Positions 61,638-64,000 of a stretch of DNA of 64,000 nucleotides are shown here, piece after piece (position 1 is the first letter of the stretch; the number at the start of each line of letters is the position of its first letter). Source of the stretch: Kutzneria kofuensis (GTDB taxonomy: Bacteria; Actinomycetota; Actinomycetes; Mycobacteriales; Pseudonocardiaceae). Both the position numbers and the translations under genes were made by a program. The DNA lies in contig NZ_JACHIR010000001.1 of assembly GCF_014203355.1 (NCBI RefSeq), positions 2,110,038 through 2,174,037 on the forward strand, given 5' to 3'. The notes beneath the pieces were generated by a model, which was not told where the DNA came from, did not search any database, and worked only from the letters and a program-made list of their open reading frames with translations.

Positions 61638-62989
61638 TTCGCGTCCACCTCCTCGGCGGCCGGCGCGTCCACGGTCGCGACCGGCTCGTGGAACTTGCTG
61701 TCGACGGGCCTGATCAGCTCGTTGGCCACGAAGCCGACCACGAGCAGGCCGATCATGATGAAGAAGGACAGCGAGTACAGCGCGGGCCCGGACTTGCCGG
61801 CGGCGTGCTGCGCGTCGGCGATGCCGTCGATGATCAGCGGCCCGGCCACGCCGGCCACCGACCACGCGGTGAGCAGCCGGCCGTGGATGGCGCCGACCTG
61901 GTAGGTGCCGAACAGGTCACGCAGGTAGGCCGGCACCGTGGAGAACCCGCCGCCGTAGAACGACAGGATCAACATCGCGGCCAGCACGAACACGACCTTG
62001 GACGAGCCGCCGGCCAGCACCAGCACCAGGTACAGCAGCGCGCCGACACCGAGGTAGATGCGGTACATGTTCTTGCGGCCGATGGCGTCCGAGGTGGACG
62101 ACCACACGAACCGGCCGAGCATGTTGGTCAGCGACAGCAACGCGACGAAGCCGGCCGCCGGAGCGGGACTCACCTTGAAGAAGTCGACGATCATCGGCGA
62201 CGCCTTCTCCAGGATGCCGATGCCGGCGGTCACGTTCAGGCACAGCACCAGCCACAGCAGCCAGAACTGCGGTGTCTTGATGGCGTTGGACGCGCTCACG
62301 TTGTTGGTGGTGATCAGCTTGTGCGCGGTGGCCTGCGACGGGTCCCAGCCGGCCGGCTTCCAGCCGTCGGCCGGCACCCGGACCAGGAACACGCCCATCG
62401 CCATGAAGAGCGCGTAGACGACGCCGTGCACCGCGAACGTCTCCGCGATGCCCGAGGTGGAGGTGCCGAAACCGGCCAGCATGGCGGTCGACCAGGGTGA
62501 TGCGATCAACGCTCCGCCGCCGAAGCCCATGATCGCGATACCGGTGGCCATGCCCGGACGGTCCGGGAACCACTTGATCAGCGTCGACACCGGCGAGATG
62601 TAGCCGATGCCCAGACCGATGCCGCCGACCAGGCCGTAGCCCACGACGACCAGCCAGAATTGTGACGTCGCCACGCCGAGCGCGGCGATCAGGAACCCGG
62701 CGCCGAACGCGACGGATGCCACCGCCATCGCCCACCGCGGTCCGTTGCGTTCGACGAGCGTGCCGCCGAAGGCCGCCGACAGGCCGAGCATGACGATCGC
62801 CAGCTGGAACGGCAGGCCGCTCTCCACCCCGTTCAGGTGTAGCGCCTTCTCCAACGGCGTCTTGAACACGCTCCACGCGTAGGCCTGTCCGATCGACAGG
62901 TGCACGGCGAGCGCGGAGGGTGGTACGAGCCAGCGGCTCCATCCCTCCGGCGCTACCGTGCGCGAGCGATCAAGGACCCCGAGTCCCAT
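61634..62989 (-). CDS. MFS transporter of the oxalate/formate antiporter family
   Basis: 451 residues with 12 predicted helices. The N terminus VPPSALAVHLSIGQAYAWSVFKTPLEKAL and GYGLVGGIGLGIGYISPVSTLIKWFPDRPGMATGIAIMGFGGGALI are characteristic of the OFA family. The C-terminal half has NMLGRFVWSSTSDAIGRKNMYRIYLG. The substrate may be oxalate, formate or another monocarboxylate. ATG 62989 is preceded by GGGAGG; GTG 62995 is an alternative. It is divergent from fdhD and next to a molybdoenzyme, so a formate-handling role is likely. Confidence 0.93.
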   Translation of the reverse strand: MGLGVLDRSRTVAPEGWSRWLVPPSALAVHLSIGQAYAWSVFKTPLEKALHLNGVESGLPFQLAIVMLGLSAAFGGTLVERNGPRWAMAVASVAFGAGFLIAALGVATSQFWLVVVGYGLVGGIGLGIGYISPVSTLIKWFPDRPGMATGIAIMGFGGGALIASPWSTAMLAGFGTSTSGIAETFAVHGVVYALFMAMGVFLVRVPADGWKPAGWDPSQATAHKLITTNNVSASNAIKTPQFWLLWLVLCLNVTAGIGILEKASPMIVDFFKVSPAPAAGFVALLSLTNMLGRFVWSSTSDAIGRKNMYRIYLGVGALLYLVLVLAGGSSKVVFVLAAMLILSFYGGGFSTVPAYLRDLFGTYQVGAIHGRLLTAWSVAGVAGPLIIDGIADAQHAAGKSGPALYSLSFFIMIGLLVVGFVANELIRPVDSKFHEPVATVDAPAAEEVDAK

Positions 62990-63137
62990 CTCCACTGTCC
63001 TCCCAGATAGTTGAGAATGGAACCTATTGGGATCGGGTGTGACTCGGCACGGCCGAGTGGCGCACGTAACGACGAACGGCACCGCTGACGCGCCGAACGG
63101 AATGTACCGAAGACTTACGAAACTGGGAGGTTCCGAA

Positions 63138-63962
63138 ATGGGAAGGGTGACGGTCCGACGGCCGGTGCTCAGGCTCTCCCACCAGGGCGAACGCCATCGT
63201 CCAGATGCACTAGCGGCCGAAGAACCACTCGAATTGCGTATTGACGGAAAAGCGGTCGCGGTGACGATGCGAACACCGGGCAACGATGTGGAACTGGCCC
63301 ACGGTTTTCTGCTCACCGAGGGCGTGATCGGTGATCGTGAAGACATCTCCGCGGCGCGCTACTGCGCCGGAACCGGTCCCGACGGACGAAACACCTACAA
63401 TGTGCTCGAAATCTCACTTTCGCCCGGAGTCGCACCGCCGGATGTGGGCGTGGAGCGCAACTTCTACACCACTTCCTCCTGCGGCGTGTGCGGCAAGGCC
63501 GCCCTGGACGCCGTCAAGTTGCGTACCCGCTACGCCCCCGCCGACGACGACTGCGCCGTCTCCGTCGAGGTGCTCACGACGCTGCCCGACAAGTTGAGGG
63601 CCGCCCAGAAGGTCTTCGACTCCACCGGCGGCCTCCACGGCGCCGGCCTGTTCACCACCGACGGCGAACTCCTCGTCGCCCGGGAGGACGTCGGCCGACA
63701 CAACGCCGTGGACAAGGTGATGGGCTGGGCGGTCCAGTCCGGCTTGGTGCCCCTCCGCGGCTGCGTGCTCATGGTTTCCGGCCGCGCCTCGTTCGAACTC
63801 GTTCAGAAGGCCGCCATGGCCGGCGTGCCCGTCCTCGCCGCCGTGTCCGCCCCGTCGTCACTGGCCGCCGAGCTCTCCGACGAACAGGGCATGACCCTCA
63901 TCGGCTTCCTCCGCGGCGACTCCATGAACGTCTACACCGGCGCCCAGCGCGTGCTCCGCTGA
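63138..63962 (+). CDS. fdhD: Formate dehydrogenase maturation protein FdhD
   Basis: 274 residues. The sulfur-transfer motif CGVCG (Cys115, Cys118) is present; [32 protein letters not shown] and [24 protein letters not shown] and [21 protein letters not shown] are family hallmarks. FdhD moves sulfur from a cysteine desulfurase onto the molybdenum cofactor of formate dehydrogenases. ATG 63138 has GGGAGG 7 bases upstream. It pairs logically with the YdeP/FdhF-type enzyme. The last 38 bases of the window show nothing further. Confidence 0.97.
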   Translation: MGRVTVRRPVLRLSHQGERHRPDALAAEEPLELRIDGKAVAVTMRTPGNDVELAHGFLLTEGVIGDREDISAARYCAGTGPDGRNTYNVLEISLSPGVAPPDVGVERNFYTTSSCGVCGKAALDAVKLRTRYAPADDDCAVSVEVLTTLPDKLRAAQKVFDSTGGLHGAGLFTTDGELLVAREDVGRHNAVDKVMGWAVQSGLVPLRGCVLMVSGRASFELVQKAAMAGVPVLAAVSAPSSLAAELSDEQGMTLIGFLRGDSMNVYTGAQRVLR

Positions 63963-64000
63963 CAACCTCCATCCGGACGGAGACGACCACTTCGCCACAA

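Overview
The window is high-G+C actinobacterial chromosome, most likely from a member of the Pseudonocardiaceae. The evidence is GC-rich third positions throughout, many GTG starts, several leaderless promoters, and a gene order that follows the conserved lepA-to-valS block of Actinobacteria. From memory this is the block Rv2404c-Rv2448c in Mycobacterium tuberculosis. No strain can be named from sequence alone. I saw no rRNA or tRNA genes, IS elements, prophage or CRISPR array.

Backbone, left to right: lepA (cut by the window edge); the transglutaminase / alpha-E / ATP-grasp peptide-ligase operon; rpsT; holA; comEC-comEA; degV; an OctT-like SGNH hydrolase, a GpgP-like phosphatase, rsfS and nadD; proA; proB-obgE-rpmA-rplU; rne; two radical-SAM-associated genes; ndk; DUF4233-folC; and valS. 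Many neighbours overlap by a few bases (ATGA or GTGA junctions), which implies translational coupling.

Accessory genes sit between these core genes. At 1.0 kb there is a MazF/PemK-like toxin. At 4.9-12.7 kb lie an ABC transporter, an SPFH membrane protein, a secreted PNGase-A-like amidase and a secreted GH3 beta-glucosidase under a CebR-like operator. At 13-16 kb is a large secreted alpha/beta hydrolase. At 17-20 kb are thrC, controlled by a SAM-I riboswitch, and an orphan PotD-like lipoprotein. At 26.3 kb there is a candidate 18-codon gene. At 27-29 kb is a ferredoxin-P450-TetR unit with a perfect inverted-repeat operator. At 30.6-34.8 kb are a RecQ helicase fused to a phosphoribosyltransferase-like domain, a DUF2891 protein and a G1 (eqolisin) peptidase. 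At 42.5 kb is a subtilase. At 46-49 kb are an ABC-2 exporter and a TOPRIM protein. At 49.7-51.2 kb are an LppU-like protein and a VapBC module. At 53-58 kb are two tandem valyl-tRNA synthetases of different types.

The right end (58.2-64 kb) carries an anchored extracytoplasmic protein and a formate/oxalate-type module: a YdeP/FdhF-like molybdoenzyme, an oxalate/formate-antiporter-family MFS carrier coupled to a 35-residue single-span partner, and the formate dehydrogenase maturation factor FdhD.

The most interesting items are the RecQ-PRTase fusion, the paired ValRS genes, the coupled small membrane protein between comEA and comEC with two DnaA-box-like sites upstream, the candidate small gene between rsfS and nadD, the riboswitch whose P1 helix overlaps the Shine-Dalgarno (SD) sequence of thrC, and a recurrent leaderless promoter pattern (TAGACT, six bases, GTG).
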